A DNA stretch of 9,113 bases from contig JASLGI010000226.1 of assembly GCA_030149685.1 (NCBI GenBank), positions 1 through 9,113 of the forward strand, given 5' to 3'. The notes under the pieces are model-generated. The model was not told where the DNA came from. It searched no databases and saw only the letters and a program-made list of their open reading frames with translations. Each line of letters starts with the position of its first letter. The first letter of the stretch is position 1. A program made the position numbers and the translations under genes. Of the stretch, positions 1 to 6,856 are shown in pieces. The DNA is from Bacillaceae bacterium (lineage in GTDB: Bacteria; Bacillota; Bacilli; Bacillales_A; Planococcaceae).

Positions 1-126
1 GTATGTCGCACGATGGCGAAAGAAATGATGGAGTTCACAAAGAACAATATCTTAACTCAAGCAGCACAAGCAATGTTAGCACAGGCGAATCAGCAGCCGC
101 AGGGAGTATTACAACTTTTACGTTAA
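1..126 (+). CDS. hag: Flagellin, C-terminal fragment (5' end outside window)
   Basis: The frame opening at base 1 reads to a TAA at 124-126 and gives 41 residues with the flagellin C-terminal D0 helix signature: [12 protein letters not shown], then [19 protein letters not shown], ending VLQLLR. In the family this helix pairs with the N-terminal helix to form the inner core of the flagellar filament, after secretion through the flagellar type III apparatus. A strong terminator follows 14 bases after the stop. The residues just before MAKEMM read VCRT, whereas flagellins usually have a conserved RDVD-like segment there. This could be real divergence, a small indel or a sequence error at the window edge. 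The identification is firm; whether the whole gene is intact cannot be judged here. Confidence 0.9.
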   Translation, partial: VCRTMAKEMMEFTKNNILTQAAQAMLAQANQQPQGVLQLLR

Positions 127-140
127 TCCCTTTCAGGCGC

Positions 141-173
141 AAAGAGACTCTTCTTACGAGGAGTCTCTTTTTT
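141..173 (+). terminator. Rho-independent terminator of the flagellin gene
   Basis: A perfect 10-bp stem (AAAGAGACTC at 141-150 pairing with GAGTCTCTTT at 161-170) encloses a 10-base loop and runs into six T (168-173). It starts 14 bases after the flagellin stop codon. The T-run lies on the + strand side, so it terminates the flagellin transcript. Confidence 0.92.
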
Positions 174-552
174 ATGCTTCTAGACTATATTTCTAATTTG
201 TAATAAACAGTTATTAAAAGGTTCTATAATATATGTTGGGGTTTTCACACAATTCCTTCGGATTTGCAGGCTTGCCGCGGGCTCGCTCTTCAACTTCCCA
301 AGCAAGTTTTCTCGGGAACTTGCTTGGGTGATTTTCAGAGCTCGCAATTCCGCAGGCGTCCGCAAATCCGTGCGGAATTGTGCGCATAAAAAAACGTACG
401 TCTCCTTGTTTTCCTATATACTTTAATTGTCGAGAAAAAAGTATCAAACAAAAAGCGTACAGTGATTAAAGGTTTTATTAAGTCATAAATATAAAAATCT
501 AGGGTCTCATTTAGAGTGACGCATTTGTCATCCTAACATTTGAAATAGAACC
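174..552. other. Gene-free convergent intergenic region
   Basis: About 380 bases lie between the flagellin terminator and the terminator of the chaperone operon. I see no convincing coding sequence. The short minus-strand frames at 180-365 and 214-447 run through the palindrome at 248-382, lack good ribosome binding sites and show no recognisable protein pattern. The palindrome is the only clear structure. The rest (about 390-552) is AT-rich sequence in which I see nothing definite. Confidence 0.7.
248..382. repeat. Nested imperfect palindrome; candidate dispersed repeat or structured RNA
   Basis: The outer arms are CACAATTCC (248-256) plus CGGATTTGC (259-267), pairing with GCAAATCCG (362-370) plus GGAATTGTG (374-382). 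This gives 18 bp interrupted by a small internal loop. At the centre is a perfect 12-bp hairpin, CCCAAGCAAGTT (297-308) with AACTTGCTTGGG (317-328), around an 8-base loop. The sequence between outer and inner arms is GC-richer than the surrounding AT-rich DNA. No T-run follows either arm, so it is not a typical terminator. The architecture suits a small mobile or REP/MITE-like intergenic repeat, or a folded transcript. I see no transposase and no clear target-site duplication. The structure is certain; its identity is inference. Confidence 0.6.
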
Positions 553-587
553 AAAAAACGCATGAAAACGATAGTCGTCTTCATGCG
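553..587 (-). terminator. Rho-independent terminator of the chaperone operon
   Basis: On the minus strand CGCATGAA (580-587) pairs with TTCATGCG (559-566). After one mismatch the stem continues for four more pairs (ACGA 568-571 with TCGT 575-578) around a TAG loop, and six T follow the stem (the A-run at 553-558 on the + strand). It lies 10 bases after the stop of the last Hsp70 gene and closes the minus-strand operon. Confidence 0.92.
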
Positions 588-597
588 CTCCTCTTAA

Positions 598-2331
598 TTA
601 AATGACTTCTAACAATAAATCGAGTAATTTTTGTTCGTTTCGTTCAATCGCTCGCACGTCTTCTGCATCAATTGCTTCTTGTAACAACTGAATTTGTTCG
701 TCGAGACGTACTTTATCATCTTCGGAACAAGCAGCTTTTAATTTCTCTGCGCGGTGGATCGCTTTTTTCGCCCGTTCATATGCTTCAGATGTTCCTTCTT
801 CTTCTTCCATACGAACGATCGCTTCTGATTTTTCTTCTTCACTCATGACACCTTCTTGTGACTGAATGACTTCTTGAATACGTTCTCCTGTACTTAAAAC
901 GACGGCTTCTACTTGAATGAGCCCGTTCACATCGTAGCTGAACGTCACTTCAATACGTTCATGCCCTGCAGGTGCTTTCGGAATCCCGTGAACGTAAATA
1001 TCGTCCGAAACGAGGACGTTTTCTTCTACGCGTTCATTTTCTCCTTGGTACACTTCGATATGCACAGTCTCTTGATTGTCAGAAGAGGTACTATAAACTT
1101 CCGATTGACGCGTCGGAATCGGTGTATTTTTCTTAATGAGTGGGTCAAAAAATCCGTGCTCTAATTTTCCTGCAGCATTCGTCCGCGAAACACTTAATCC
1201 TAATGTGTACGGACAAACGTCAATTGCCATGAGTCCTTCCGATGCATCGATCTCCCCTGATTTTAATGCCGCTTGCACTGCTGCTCCTTGTGCAACGACT
1301 TCATCCGGGTTTACATCTGTTCGAATTTTATCGCCGAAAATTTGCTCGACGACTTCGCGAATGATTGGCACACGTGTCGAACCTCCGACCATTAACACTT
1401 CATCGATTTCATCAGCCGTTAATTTCGCCTCTGCTAATGCTTGATTTACTTTCTCTAATGTTCGTTTCACAAATGGCTGCATACGACTTTCAAACGTACT
1501 ACGCGTAATCGTTCCGTGGAAACTGACCGGGAAATTATCTTTCAAACCGATAAACGGAATCGAAATACTCGCTTCAACTTGTGTCGACAATTCAATCTTT
1601 GCCGCTTCAGCTGCTTCTTTGATCGTGTAATAAAGAAGCTTTTCATCTTGAGCGATCGACGCCATCGGATAGCCATTTTCTTCCTCAAATTGTTCTTCAA
1701 TGAGTGTCATTAATACTTTATCAAAATCCGCTCCACCGAGCGCATTATCCCCGACACTTGATTGGACTGTCACAATCCCGTCAAACAACTCAACGACAGA
1801 AACGTCAAACGTTCCTCCCCCTAAATCGTAGACGAGTAAGTGACGGTCTTCTTCTAAATTGTCATGACAAAATGCAAGTGCCGCTGCGGTCGGCTCGTTA
1901 ATAATTCGCTCTACTTTTAACCCCGCAAGCTCCCCTGCATCGCGCGTTGACTTCCGCTGCGCGTCTGTGAAATACGCAGGGACTGTAATGACCGCTTCGG
2001 TAATATTCATATTCAATTTTTCTTCCGCGCTATCTTTTAAATAACGTAAAAACTTCGATGAAATTTCTTCCGGGCGGTACGTTTTTCCTTCAATCTCTAC
2101 ATCTTCACCTGTACCCATTAAACGTTTCACTTCAAGAACCGTATGATTCGGAAACGTCGCAGCCCCCTTTTTCGCTGAAAGTCCAATAATCTCCTCCCCA
2201 TTCGGCTTCACTTGATAAACCGATGGTGTCGTTCGTTGATCTTGATCATTAACGACGATCGACGCTTGCCCATCCTTGTAATAAGCCATTGCGGAGTTCG
2301 TCGTTCCTAAGTCAATCCCGATAATTCCCAT
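598..2331 (-). CDS. Hsp70/DnaK-like chaperone paralogue (second copy, last gene of operon)
   Basis: A 577-residue Hsp70. The ATPase domain (about 1-366) carries phosphate-1 DLGTTNS (8-14), the catalytic-region lysine in VKRLMG (K69), NEPTAAALAF (145-154), phosphate-2 DLGGGTFD (169-176) and the adenosine motif GGSTRVP (316-322), so it should bind and hydrolyse ATP. The linker reads LMAIDV (367-372) where DnaK has LLLDV, followed by CPYTLG in place of TPLSLG. A substrate-binding beta domain (about 373-490) is followed by a short acidic helical lid (about 495-577) with no long disordered tail. Typical DnaK is about 610-640 residues. The start is set by AAGGAG (2340-2345) nine bases upstream, overlapping the stop of the AAA+ gene. 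It is a clear paralogue of the Hsp70 at 5129-6856. The family acts on unfolded or assembled clients with J-proteins and GrpE; the specific client is unknown. Symbol withheld because it does not look like the housekeeping dnaK. Confidence 0.93.
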   Translation of the reverse strand: MGIIGIDLGTTNSAMAYYKDGQASIVVNDQDQRTTPSVYQVKPNGEEIIGLSAKKGAATFPNHTVLEVKRLMGTGEDVEIEGKTYRPEEISSKFLRYLKDSAEEKLNMNITEAVITVPAYFTDAQRKSTRDAGELAGLKVERIINEPTAAALAFCHDNLEEDRHLLVYDLGGGTFDVSVVELFDGIVTVQSSVGDNALGGADFDKVLMTLIEEQFEEENGYPMASIAQDEKLLYYTIKEAAEAAKIELSTQVEASISIPFIGLKDNFPVSFHGTITRSTFESRMQPFVKRTLEKVNQALAEAKLTADEIDEVLMVGGSTRVPIIREVVEQIFGDKIRTDVNPDEVVAQGAAVQAALKSGEIDASEGLMAIDVCPYTLGLSVSRTNAAGKLEHGFFDPLIKKNTPIPTRQSEVYSTSSDNQETVHIEVYQGENERVEENVLVSDDIYVHGIPKAPAGHERIEVTFSYDVNGLIQVEAVVLSTGERIQEVIQSQEGVMSEEEKSEAIVRMEEEEGTSEAYERAKKAIHRAEKLKAACSEDDKVRLDEQIQLLQEAIDAEDVRAIERNEQKLLDLLLEVI

Positions 2332-2345
2332 TGTATTCGCTCCTT

Positions 2346-4031
2346 TTATTGAAATGCTTGCTGAATATCAGCTGCAGTTATTCGTTGTAATTGTTCTTTC
2401 CATTCGTCTTCTAAGTAATCGTTCTTCTTCTTTTCCATAAACAATCGGTTACTTTGAGCAACTCGCAAACGATCGACTTGATTACGTACCCAACGACCAT
2501 TTCCTTCAACGGCCCCTTGTTTGTACGCGCGCGTCACTTTTTCAACCATCGTCCGCTCTGCCGCTTCATCCCATGTGAATGCTTCTTTCGCTAATTGTAA
2601 CTTCATCATCTCGACGAGTTCTGTCGCGCGATACGCAGGAAACTCAATCGTATACGGGACGCGGGAGCGAAGACCCGGGTTCATCTCATATAACATCGCC
2701 ATTTCATTCGTATACCCTGCTAAAATGACGACCATCCGATGTTTCCGCTCTTCCATCTCTTTAATGAGCGTATCGATCGCTTGACGGCCGAAGTCGTTCC
2801 CATCTCCTGCAAGGGCGTACGCTTCATCAATAAATAAAATGCCTCCGTCTGCGCGCTCGATCAACTTCATCGTCTTCTCTTCAGTTTCCCCGATATAACG
2901 ACCGACTAAATCAGACCGATCGGCTTCAATAAATGTACTCGACGACAACATGCCGAGTCCGTATAAATATTTTCCGATAATGCGCGCAACCGTCGTCTTT
3001 CCTGTTCCCGGAGGACCGGTAAACGTCATATGCATGACGAGCGGCTGATGATGGAGTCCGGCATTCATTCGTTCATGTTCGATCGCCATCCAACGCATGA
3101 GACGTGTCACACGTTTTTTCAAATCACCTAACCCGATCAATTGATGCAACTCATCATACGCTTCTTCCGCAATCGCTTGTAAACCGTCTACATCTTCATT
3201 ACGCCCCGTTAATTCATTATGAAAGGTCGCATCAATTTCTTTTGTCGTGAGCGCAAATGGTTTTGCATCTTCTTCCTCTTTTCCAAGCCGTGTGTAATGT
3301 GCTTTAATAATTTTTTCTGCTTGGTTACGCGCCCAACGTCCATTTCCTTCAACACTTCCTTGACGAACTGCTCGCGTCACTGCATCTTTTAACGGACGTA
3401 AAATGTCGAAACAGTCAAAATCACGACTCCGTAAAATACGGACGATAATTTGCGCAAGTTCCGACGGCGTATAATTCGGGAAAACGAAATGATACGGAAT
3501 GCGCGAGCGGAACCCTTCATTCATTCGGAGTAATTCACGCATTTCCGCGCGATACCCAGCGAAAATAATAATTAAATCGTCACGCTCATCTTCCATCGCT
3601 TTAATTAAAATATTGATCGCTTCTTGGCCGAAGTCTTGTCCACTTCCAACGAGCGCATACGCTTCATCGATAAACAATACGCCACCGCGCGCTTTTTCAA
3701 TTAATCGCTTCGTCTTCTGTGCTGTCTCCCCGACGAATTGTCCGACGAGGTCGGCGCGGTCGACTTCTAAAAATTGATCCGTGCGAGAAATCCCTGCTCC
3801 GTACATAATTTTTGAAATGATGCGGGCAACGACCGTTTTTCCCGTCCCAGCATCGCCTGATAACATCATATGATACGACGTGCGATCGTTTTTTCTATCA
3901 TGAAAAGCTCGAGCTTTTTCGCGCCCTTTCATCTCAATCATCAACGCTTCGATCGAGCGCTTCACTTCGTGCAAACCGACAAGATCATGTAACTCCGCTA
4001 ACGCTTCTTTCAATACTTTTTCTCGACTCAT
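2346..4031 (-). CDS. Tandem AAA+ ATPase of the CbxX/CfqX (SpoVK-like) family
   Basis: A 561-residue protein made of two complete CbxX-type AAA+ modules. Module 1 has Walker A GDAGTGKT (59-66), pore-loop region LVGQFVGET (95-103), Walker B VLFIDEA (118-124), sensor-1 region IIIFAGY (154-160), arginine motif FRSR (174-177) and EGNGRWARNQ (228-237). Module 2 repeats these as GPPGTGKT (339-346), LVGRYIGET (375-383), ILFIDEA (398-404), VVILAGY (434-440), LRSR (454-457) and EGNGRWVRNQ (509-518). Both look catalytically competent. Relatives form ring ATPases that thread or remodel protein substrates: CbbX on Rubisco, SpoVK in sporulation, EccA in type VII secretion. The gene lies between the J-like and second Hsp70 genes with gaps of 10 and 14 bases, so a joint chaperone-unfoldase role is a reasonable inference. 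The start is supported by AAGGG overlapping the upstream stop. No protease partner is visible nearby. Confidence 0.92.
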   Translation of the reverse strand: MSREKVLKEALAELHDLVGLHEVKRSIEALMIEMKGREKARAFHDRKNDRTSYHMMLSGDAGTGKTVVARIISKIMYGAGISRTDQFLEVDRADLVGQFVGETAQKTKRLIEKARGGVLFIDEAYALVGSGQDFGQEAINILIKAMEDERDDLIIIFAGYRAEMRELLRMNEGFRSRIPYHFVFPNYTPSELAQIIVRILRSRDFDCFDILRPLKDAVTRAVRQGSVEGNGRWARNQAEKIIKAHYTRLGKEEEDAKPFALTTKEIDATFHNELTGRNEDVDGLQAIAEEAYDELHQLIGLGDLKKRVTRLMRWMAIEHERMNAGLHHQPLVMHMTFTGPPGTGKTTVARIIGKYLYGLGMLSSSTFIEADRSDLVGRYIGETEEKTMKLIERADGGILFIDEAYALAGDGNDFGRQAIDTLIKEMEERKHRMVVILAGYTNEMAMLYEMNPGLRSRVPYTIEFPAYRATELVEMMKLQLAKEAFTWDEAAERTMVEKVTRAYKQGAVEGNGRWVRNQVDRLRVAQSNRLFMEKKKNDYLEDEWKEQLQRITAADIQQAFQ

Positions 4032-4041
4032 GTCCTCACCC

Positions 4042-5115
4042 TTAACCGAAAATAAATCCTACAATGGCACCGAGTACCATTAATGTCACGATGCCGATCA
4101 CTCCCCAAATCGCCAAACCGAAAATGTATAACCAAATCGGAATCCGTTTAATATGAATGTAGATCCCGGCGATAATTCCGACGACTGGAGTAAACATCGC
4201 ACTTAAAATAAAGGCGAACACGACCATCCCGATAAAACTATACTCATCGTCAGAAGACGTCTCTACTTCGTACGTATCGTATCGCTCCTCTTCGTACCGA
4301 TCTTCATACGCCTCTTCATACGTTTCTTCCCTGTACACTTCTTCCTCTGCATCCGGAACGAAACTACGCCCTAACGCTTGAAAACGTGCATCATGAGGCC
4401 CGAAAATTTCTGTCACTTCGCGATACGCAAGACGGACAGCCTCCGGTACATTCGTCGAGCTCGTTCGATCAACATGTGATAAAAAGTCGTAAACACCATC
4501 GACTTCATGTTCTGTCACTGGCATATGACGTAACTGGCGTAAGACGATTTGTCGTCCTTGTTCGCCCCCCGGCAATACTTGCGAAATATCGATATAATAC
4601 AATAACGCAAATAAATATTCGCTCGACAGCTGATGCGGTTGATATAATATCGACTGAAACAACTCGACGACTTCTTCATCATACGTCGCATTGATCGGAC
4701 CGCTCTCTGTCAACGCAGTTAAGTATGCATGAAACGATAACGACTCTGTCGGATACGTACGTCTCATTTGACGCGCTTCAATTAACGCTGTTTCATACGC
4801 ACCTTCTTCGATTAAGTCCTCTACGTATTGCGCCCATTGCTCGAGCGGGCGTGTACGCGTTCGCGTATGCTGTTCTTCGATTTCTTCATATTCATACGTT
4901 TCATAAGAAGGCGTTTCATCGAACCCTCCACGCGCTAGTTCTTCGACTAATGCATCATACGTCTCTTGCAAGTACATGAACTCTTCGGGATGTGTCTCGT
5001 TCGGGTATTGTCGCAACAACCGATAAAACTTTCGCTTCAGCGTCTTCTCATCTGTATCACCCGTCACTTCGAATAAATCGTGCGGATGTTGACTTTTCAA
5101 CTGTTGAAGGCTCAT
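4042..5115 (-). CDS. Membrane-anchored J-like domain protein (HPD motif absent)
   Basis: A 357-residue protein. Residues about 10-58 resemble a J domain: helix II is LKRKFYRLLRQ (26-36) and helix III is EEFMYLQETYDAL (44-56). The HPD site that triggers Hsp70 ATPase reads YPN (37-39), and the helix II-III loop is short. Residues about 92-250 are predicted helical and could be TPR-like. A very acidic, tyrosine-rich segment (about 254-293) follows. The C-terminus holds two hydrophobic membrane helices (about 295-320 and 327-355) split by the basic stretch HIKRIP, which suggests a membrane hairpin with the rest of the protein in the cytoplasm. AAAGGAGGG overlaps the preceding Hsp70 stop and sets the start. 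Position after grpE-like and Hsp70 genes matches dnaJ in the standard operon, supporting a co-chaperone role. There is no zinc-finger or DnaJ C-terminal domain. The J assignment is moderately sure; the tail anchor is clear. Confidence 0.75.
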   Translation of the reverse strand: MSLQQLKSQHPHDLFEVTGDTDEKTLKRKFYRLLRQYPNETHPEEFMYLQETYDALVEELARGGFDETPSYETYEYEEIEEQHTRTRTRPLEQWAQYVEDLIEEGAYETALIEARQMRRTYPTESLSFHAYLTALTESGPINATYDEEVVELFQSILYQPHQLSSEYLFALLYYIDISQVLPGGEQGRQIVLRQLRHMPVTEHEVDGVYDFLSHVDRTSSTNVPEAVRLAYREVTEIFGPHDARFQALGRSFVPDAEEEVYREETYEEAYEDRYEEERYDTYEVETSSDDEYSFIGMVVFAFILSAMFTPVVGIIAGIYIHIKRIPIWLYIFGLAIWGVIGIVTLMVLGAIVGFIFG

Positions 5116-5128
5116 CTATGTCCCTCCT

Positions 5129-6856
5129 TTAATCGATATGTTCTAATAGAAAATCTACTAACTGACGATCCGCTGCGCGCAACTGACGCTCATTCCCTGT
5201 TTCTAACGCATACGCCGCACGCTCAATCAACGTCTCTAAACGACGGGCATCTTGTTCAGGCAATGTCACTTTCATTTTTTCTGCGCGATAAATCCCTTGC
5301 TTCACATGTTCTAAAAGAAGCGCATTTTCTTCTTCTTTTTCCATCCGTTGAATCGCAAAAGATTTTTCTTCTTCTCCCATCACCCCGTGCTGTGACTCGA
5401 TCACTTCTTCAAATACTTCACCCGTACTAGTTAAAATCGCGGTGACGCGAATCATCCCATTAATATCGTATTCAAAAATGACATCGACCGTTTCTTCACC
5501 GGCCGGACGGGGAGGAATATTTTTCACACGTAACTTATCAGATACGAGAATATTGTCTTTCGTATAATGATTTTCCCCTTGATAAATCGGTAACACCATC
5601 TCAACTTGATGATGATGCATCGTCACATAACGACTCGTCTTCCTTGCCGGAATCGGTGTGTTTTTCTTAATGAGTGGGTCGAAAATATCGTAGTCATTAT
5701 TTTCCGTATCGTTCGTCTCAATGCCGAGTGTGTACGGACAAACGTCGATCGCCATAAACTCTGTACTTGCATCGATCGAGCCTGACTTTAACCCTGCTTG
5801 AATCGCTGCTCCTTGTGCGACGACTTCATCCGGGTTCACATCGGTACGCACTTTCGATTCACCGACGAGCGCATACACCTGTTCACGAACGAGCGGAACA
5901 CGTGTCGAACCTCCGACCATCAACACTTCTGATACGTCACGGAATGTTATTTTTGCTTCATCGACCGCTTGTTGTACGAGCGTAATCGTTCGATCGATCA
6001 ACGGTTGAATCATCTGCTCAAACTGGGCGCGAGAAAGTGTCGCTTGAAAACTGACCGGTAAATGGTCTTTCAACCCGACAAACGGTAATGAAATTTGCGC
6101 TTCCATTTGCGTCGATAACTGTTGCTTCACATCTTCTGCGGTCTGTTTCACGCTATAACGAAGCATTTTTTCATCTGTCGCAATCGAATACATCGAATAA
6201 CCGTTCATCTCCATAAACGTCGACTCGATATAATCGATAATAACTGCGTCTAAATCTGCCCCACCTAGCGCATTGTCTCCTGCACTCGATAACACTTGAA
6301 CGATCCCGTCAAACACTTCAATCACAGAAACGTCAAACGTTCCTCCGCCGAAATCGTACACGATTAAATGACGGTCTTCGTCTAAATTTTCATAACTGAA
6401 CGCTAAAGCTGCAGCGGTTGGCTCATTGATGATCCGCTCGACTTGAAGTCCTGCGAGTAAACCGGCATCGCGTGTCGCTTTTCGTTGAGCATCTGTGAAA
6501 TACGCAGGAACGGTAATGACTGCCTCTTGCACATTCGTATTTAAATAACTTTCCGCACTTTGGCGTAACTCCCGTAAAATTTTCGATGAAATTTCTTCCG
6601 GGCGATACGTCACTCCATTCACTTGAATCGTCTCTTCTGTGCCGATCAATCGCTTCACTTCCATCACGGTATGGTGCGGAAGAGAAGGCGCGCTATTTCG
6701 TGCAGCTTGCCCGACGATTTCTTCTCCGTTCGGCTTCACTTGAAACACAGAAGGAGTCGTTCGCTCACCGAGTTGGTTCGGAATAATGACCGCTCGTCCG
6801 TTTTCATAAACGGCGACCGCCGAGTTCGTCGTTCCTAAATCAATACCGATGATCAT
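5129..6856 (-). CDS. Hsp70/DnaK-like chaperone paralogue (first copy)
   Basis: A 575-residue Hsp70. ATPase motifs are intact: DLGTTNS (6-12), VKRLIG with K68, NEPTAAALAF (144-153), DFGGGTFD (168-175) and GGSTRVP (315-321). The linker is FMAIDV (367-372) followed by CPYTLG, the same departure from DnaK's LLLDV/TPLSLG as in its paralogue at 598-2331. The beta substrate domain (about 373-485) includes FDPLIKKNTPIP and YQGEN, both shared with the paralogue. The lid (about 493-575) is short and ends LLEHID, without the long tail of housekeeping DnaK. The start ATG overlaps the TGA of the GrpE-like gene (ATGA), implying coupled translation and a matched chaperone/exchange-factor pair; AGGTGA lies just upstream. 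By eye, identity to the other copy is roughly 60%, so the duplication is old rather than recent. Symbol withheld because the canonical dnaK is expected elsewhere in the genome. Confidence 0.94.
   Translation of the reverse strand: MIIGIDLGTTNSAVAVYENGRAVIIPNQLGERTTPSVFQVKPNGEEIVGQAARNSAPSLPHHTVMEVKRLIGTEETIQVNGVTYRPEEISSKILRELRQSAESYLNTNVQEAVITVPAYFTDAQRKATRDAGLLAGLQVERIINEPTAAALAFSYENLDEDRHLIVYDFGGGTFDVSVIEVFDGIVQVLSSAGDNALGGADLDAVIIDYIESTFMEMNGYSMYSIATDEKMLRYSVKQTAEDVKQQLSTQMEAQISLPFVGLKDHLPVSFQATLSRAQFEQMIQPLIDRTITLVQQAVDEAKITFRDVSEVLMVGGSTRVPLVREQVYALVGESKVRTDVNPDEVVAQGAAIQAGLKSGSIDASTEFMAIDVCPYTLGIETNDTENNDYDIFDPLIKKNTPIPARKTSRYVTMHHHQVEMVLPIYQGENHYTKDNILVSDKLRVKNIPPRPAGEETVDVIFEYDINGMIRVTAILTSTGEVFEEVIESQHGVMGEEEKSFAIQRMEKEEENALLLEHVKQGIYRAEKMKVTLPEQDARRLETLIERAAYALETGNERQLRAADRQLVDFLLEHID
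6853..6856 (-). promoter_or_regulatory. ATGA start/stop overlap coupling GrpE-like and Hsp70 translation
   Basis: The Hsp70 start codon (6854-6856) shares bases with the GrpE-like stop TGA (6853-6855), and AGGTGA sits six bases before the ATG inside the GrpE-like reading frame. Such overlaps usually mean ribosomes re-initiate on the second gene, keeping the two products in fixed ratio. Confidence 0.7.

Noticed and set aside
390..400. ACGTACGT next to a seven-base A-run as a terminator
   Set aside because: The palindrome has no loop-forming bases and is too short for a stable hairpin.
180..447. Minus-strand open frames of 61 and 77 codons in the flagellin-chaperone gap
   Set aside because: They read through the palindrome, have no good ribosome site or recognisable pattern, and their apparent coding potential comes from the GC-richer repeat.
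494..525. AGACCCTAG-type nine-base match between the 3' gap (about 495-510) and the operon leader (about 7510-7520) as a shared operator
   Set aside because: A nine-base match between regions of this size is expected by chance fairly often, and the flanking bases do not agree.
1136..1444. Plus-strand frame of 102 codons opposite the second Hsp70
   Set aside because: It is an antisense shadow of a clearly conserved Hsp70 coding sequence with no ribosome site.
5080..5430. Plus-strand frame of 116 codons across the Hsp70/J-like junction
   Set aside because: It runs antisense over two well-supported genes and their ribosome site, and its protein has no family pattern.
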